NCBI RefSeq assembly: GCF_026240015.1
Contig: NZ_JAPIUX010000037.1
Span: forward strand, 1-6,406
Direction of reading: 5' to 3'
Length of the DNA: 6,406 bases
From: Acetobacter farinalis
GTDB taxonomy: Bacteria; Pseudomonadota; Alphaproteobacteria; Acetobacterales; Acetobacteraceae
Shown here: piece by piece, positions 4,179 through 6,406 of the stretch
Position numbering within the stretch: the first letter of the stretch is position 1
How the letters are laid out: every line of letters starts with the position of its first letter
Made by a program: the position numbers and the translations under genes
Notes under the pieces: model-generated
Told to the model about the DNA's origin: nothing
Databases searched by the model: none
Seen by the model: the letters and a program-made list of their open reading frames with translations, nothing else

Positions 4179-5477
4179 GTGGCGATCTTCCACCTGTCTG
4201 TTAAGACCGTATCGCGTAGCACCGGCAGGAGTGCCGTTGCCGCTGCGGCTTATCGAACAGGAGACACGCTGACCAACGAACGCGATGGACGCCAACACGA
4301 CTACGCCAACCGAACCGGGGTTGATGAGAGTTTCATCATTGCCCCGGTTGGTTGCGAGTGGGCGCACAATCGCTCTGCGTTGTGGAACGCTGCCGAGCAG
4401 ACCGAGAAGCGTTCCAACTCAGTTACTGCCCGTGAATATGTGCTGGCCCTTCCCGCTGAACTGGACGCCAAAGACAGGGCAGACCTTGCGCGGTCTTTTG
4501 CCTCTACCGTAGTCGAGCGTTACGGGGTGGCTGCTGACGTTGCCCTTCATGCCCCCAGTGCCGGTGGTGATGACCGGAACTATCACGCCCATATCCTCAC
4601 TACGACACGGGAGGTCGAGCCGGACGGGCTGGGTAAGAAAACCCGCATACTGGACGCAGCCAAGACGGGTGGGCCGGAAATCGAGAGCCTTCGGGAGTTG
4701 TGGGCTATGCAGTGCAATGAAGTACTAGAGCGCCATCAGAAGCCCGGCCGCATTGACCATCGCAGCTATGAGCGGCAAGGCGTGGACGAGATGCCGACCC
4801 TGCACCTTGGGCCGACCAGTACCACAATGGAGCGCCGGCATAAGGCCGAGCAGGAGCGGAAGGGGGAATCATACAAACCCCAGACGTTCAAGGCTCAGGA
4901 GAACGAGCGCAGGCGTACCCTGAATGACCATGTGCGAGAAATGGTGCGTGAGTTGGCCGCCACCGTTAGGGAGGTGGCCGCTCAGGCCATGGACGCCAAG
5001 CGGAAAGGGGTGAATGGCCTTCTGAACGCCTTGAGGGTGAAGGGAAAACAGGAAGCGGACGAACAGGCCAGACGGGCAGCAGAAGCCCGCAGGCGTGAGG
5101 AGGAGCGTAAGGAAGCCTTGCGCCAGCAGGCACTCAGGGAAGTCAGAGAGCGGGCCATGCAGGAGGCCAAGGAGCGCATGGCCGACATAGCCAAAAGGGC
5201 GCAGAGATTGGCCCCTGATGCCCGTGAGCAGTTCCTTGCGGGAGAATACCCTTCAGATCCGTTTGACCGCGCATTGAACGCTCATAGGCACCCTCTGGGC
5301 ACCGCTGGACTGGATGCCGAAGAGAAGGCCGTCAGGGCGCATCTGAAGGTGCATCAGGAGCAGGGGAAGCGGCAGCAGGGCGAGAGGCAACAGGTGCCAG
5401 CGCGAGGTCATGGGCGTGGCAGAGGTGGGCCGTCTCGTTCCCGGTCGAGGGATTACGACAGTGGACCAAGTTTTTGA
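4179..5477 (+). CDS. mobA: MobA/MobL-family (MobQ) relaxase
   Basis: 432-residue conjugative relaxase that nicks oriT, stays bound to the 5' end and is carried into the recipient by a helper plasmid's transfer system. The start is GTG 4179: the family begins MAI(F/Y)HLS.KT.SRS as here, although the Shine-Dalgarno is poor. Tyr25 is in the position of the catalytic tyrosine of RSF1010 MobA. His124 and the N-Y-H-A-H motif at 134-138 form the metal-binding triad, and E86 lies in the usual acidic motif (TAREYVLALP). The relaxase domain covers roughly residues 1-210. Residues about 215-345 are highly charged and probably coiled coil, and the tail is Arg/Ser/Gly-rich (RGRGGPSRSRSR). There is no primase domain, unlike RSF1010 MobA. 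The gene is intact. No coupling protein or type IV secretion gene is present, so the plasmid is mobilizable but not self-transmissible. Confidence 0.93.
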   Translation: MAIFHLSVKTVSRSTGRSAVAAAAYRTGDTLTNERDGRQHDYANRTGVDESFIIAPVGCEWAHNRSALWNAAEQTEKRSNSVTAREYVLALPAELDAKDRADLARSFASTVVERYGVAADVALHAPSAGGDDRNYHAHILTTTREVEPDGLGKKTRILDAAKTGGPEIESLRELWAMQCNEVLERHQKPGRIDHRSYERQGVDEMPTLHLGPTSTTMERRHKAEQERKGESYKPQTFKAQENERRRTLNDHVREMVRELAATVREVAAQAMDAKRKGVNGLLNALRVKGKQEADEQARRAAEARRREEERKEALRQQALREVRERAMQEAKERMADIAKRAQRLAPDAREQFLAGEYPSDPFDRALNAHRHPLGTAGLDAEEKAVRAHLKVHQEQGKRQQGERQQVPARGHGRGRGGPSRSRSRDYDSGPSF

Positions 5478-5613
5478 CGAGGCTATGCGACCATCGGTTG
5501 ATGGTTGGTACCCAGATTTTTTCTAGCGCCATAAAGGGCCATGCTGCGAGCAGTGATACTCCCCAAGTAAGGATGAAACAAAGCAACAGTAAGGCCCAGA
5601 TTGGTAGTCCCAT
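5332..5613 (-). CDS. Possible small membrane protein, antisense to the mobA 3' end (doubtful)
   Basis: A 93-codon frame starting at ATG 5613. Its first 30 residues (GLPIWALLLLCFILTWGVSL, continuing LAAWPFMALEKIW) read like a genuine membrane anchor, and this part lies in the otherwise empty stretch after mobA. The last half runs antisense through the end of mobA, is Ala/Pro-rich and looks like a shadow of the mobA charged tail. Only a weak GGA abuts the ATG. If real, it might be a short membrane protein linked to mobilization or an entry-exclusion-like function, but I recognise no family. Treat as a candidate only. Confidence 0.25.
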   Translation of the reverse strand: MGLPIWALLLLCFILTWGVSLLAAWPFMALEKIWVPTINRWSHSLVKNLVHCRNPSTGNETAHLCHAHDLALAPVASRPAAASPAPDAPSDAP

Positions 5614-5648
5614 TCCAAAGAGAGAAGTGTATGCGAAACATGTTACAC

Positions 5649-5651
5649 TTA
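5649..5651. repeat. Target-site duplication TTA, left
   Basis: TTA directly before the left inverted repeat; matches TTA at 5805-5807. Confidence 0.75.
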
Positions 5652-5804
5652 GAGCCCTTTTGGAAAATCGTAATCTGACGCCAAATCAGCCTCACTGAGC
5701 GCACATATAGCATCAGGAAATAACGGATTTCCGTCATTCTCGTGTTAATGTAGAGGTCTCGTCCATACTTATTTCGGCGTCATCGGCCTTTTCCAAAAGG
5801 GCTC
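5652..5804. mobile_element. 153-bp miniature inverted-repeat transposable element, IS5 family IS1031-like
   Basis: Perfect 16-bp terminal inverted repeats, GAGCCCTTTTGGAAAA (5652-5667) and its complement (5789-5804), are flanked on both sides by TTA (5649-5651 and 5805-5807). A TNA target duplication is the hallmark of the IS1031 group of the IS5 family, common in acetic acid bacteria. The symmetry extends inward with small gaps: TGACGCCAAAT (5676-5686) against ATTTCGGCGTCA (5771-5782). The centre has a short palindrome (ACGGATTTCCGT, 5723-5734). There is no room for a transposase and no recognisable remnant, so it must be mobilised in trans by a full-length relative elsewhere in the host. 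It separates the mobilization module from the AT-rich acyltransferase gene. Confidence 0.85.
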
Positions 5805-5807
5805 TTA
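5805..5807. repeat. Target-site duplication TTA, right
   Basis: TTA directly after the right inverted repeat; matches 5649-5651. It also contributes to the TATAAT at 5806-5811. Confidence 0.75.
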
Positions 5808-5811
5808 TAAT
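5806..5811 (+). promoter_or_regulatory. Perfect -10 hexamer at the edge of the miniature element
   Basis: TATAAT begins inside the right target duplication, 23 bases before the acyltransferase ATG, so the transcript leader would be about 17 bases. Any -35 must lie inside the miniature element (about 5782-5789), where the match to TTGACA is poor. A promoter created or supported by the insertion is plausible but unproven. Confidence 0.4.
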
Positions 5812-5834
5812 TATCTGAAAAACCTTCTTCTTGG

Positions 5835-6406
5835 ATGTCTTGTGAAGTGCGTATAATAGAGAAAAATAGAATAGAATATATCGATGCGATTAAAGCGATA
5901 TGTATGGCTCTAGTTGTGTTTACGCATGCACATGAGTGTGCAGGAAGCCCTCTCGGAATTTCTTCGATATTTTATTCTATAGACAGGTGCGCTGTTCCTA
6001 TATTTTTCATGATATCAGGATATTTTATAATAGAAAGAGCATATAATTGTGACTTGATGAGTTTCTATATAAAAAGAATACCAAGGTTAATATATGCTAT
6101 TTTATTATGTTCCGTATTAACAAATACTATTTTTGAGTCAACACATGGAATGAAAACAAAAAATGCATTTTTATATGCATTGTTTTCAGAAAATGGAATT
6201 TTTTATGGAAACTATGCGCATGCAATTCAATTATGGTTTATGTATCCATTAATTTTAATATACTTAATGTCGCCATTTATATCTAATATTGTAGTTGACA
6301 AAAGTAAAAAATACATATTTTGTTTTGTTTTCATATCTATATTATTCAATCAAATTAAATTTTCTATTTATTCTATGGGATATAATGTGGATTTTTTGAA
6401 TAAATT
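5835..6406 (+). CDS. Acyltransferase-3 family membrane protein, 5' part (continues at 1-596)
   Basis: Integral membrane acyltransferase, 346 residues once the circle is closed (5835-6279 joined to 1-596), the usual size for the family. Members move acyl groups, mostly acetyl, onto sugars of exopolysaccharide, lipopolysaccharide or related glycans. The signature is clear: RIEYIDAIKAICMALVVFTH (residues 12-31) with the candidate catalytic His31, then DRCAVPIFFMISGYF (50-64), KRIPRL (80-85) and LWFMYPLILIYL (133-144). The start ATG 5835 is the first after an in-frame TAA at 5808-5810; no good Shine-Dalgarno is visible. The gene is by far the most AT-rich in the plasmid, with many ATA and AGA codons, so it was probably acquired from an AT-rich donor. 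It is the only cargo gene and stands alone without other glycan genes, so its substrate must be made by the host. Exact substrate unknown. Confidence 0.85.
   Translation, partial: MSCEVRIIEKNRIEYIDAIKAICMALVVFTHAHECAGSPLGISSIFYSIDRCAVPIFFMISGYFIIERAYNCDLMSFYIKRIPRLIYAILLCSVLTNTIFESTHGMKTKNAFLYALFSENGIFYGNYAHAIQLWFMYPLILIYLMSPFISNIVVDKSKKYIFCFVFISILFNQIKFSIYSMGYNVDFLNK
6280..6406. repeat. Terminal redundancy of a circular contig (right copy)
   Basis: Exact copy of bases 1-127; one of the two copies should be removed when closing the circle. It lies inside the acyltransferase gene, in the codons for roughly residues 149-191. Confidence 0.95.

Noticed and set aside
4104..4367. Minus-strand frame opposite the mobA start
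   Set aside because: It covers oriT and is antisense to the conserved relaxase N-terminus; a shadow.

Overview
The window is a complete small mobilizable plasmid whose circular map was cut open inside a gene. Bases 1-127 are repeated exactly as 6280-6406, so the true circle is about 6279 bp. The gene at the cut, an acyltransferase, starts at 5835, crosses the junction and ends at 596. The host is most likely an alphaproteobacterium, and an acetic acid bacterium (Acetobacteraceae) fits best. This is inferred from the mix of a Rep_3 initiator with iterons, a MobQ-type relaxase with a TraD-like partner, and an IS1031-like (IS5 family) miniature element; the sequence alone does not prove it.

Layout on the circle. 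(a) 1199-1990, minus: Rep_3 replication initiator, followed by 733-1104, minus, a small protein with a ribbon-helix-helix-like N-terminus. The spacer between them and the second gene itself are dense in a GTCNGAC heptamer. (b) 1982-2300: replication origin with direct iterons of about 20-21 bp, inverted iterons over the rep start, DnaA-box-like sites and an AT-rich stretch. (c) 2319-2371: GC-rich structured DNA. (d) 2502-3067, plus: ParD/ParE-type toxin-antitoxin pair with a palindrome over its promoter. (e) 3173-4017, minus: two mobilization accessory genes, one TraD/MobC-like and one single-pass membrane protein. (f) 4095-4126: oriT of the RSF1010/MobQ type. (g) 4179-5477, plus: MobA/MobL relaxase. 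(h) 5652-5804: a 153-bp non-autonomous transposable element with TTA target duplications. (i) 5835-6279 joined to 1-596, plus: a very AT-rich acyltransferase-3 family membrane protein.

Rep and the iterons replicate the plasmid, the toxin-antitoxin pair and possibly the RHH-like protein with its GTCNGAC sites stabilise it, and the oriT/relaxase/accessory set lets a helper conjugation system move it. The only cargo is the acyltransferase. Its base composition (about 20-30% G+C by eye, against well over 50% in the backbone) marks it as foreign, and it probably alters a surface glycan. The most interesting points are the RHH-like gene with its heptamer cluster and duplicated start region (a candidate minimal partition or copy-control module), and the miniature element whose outer edge supplies a perfect TATAAT just upstream of the cargo gene.
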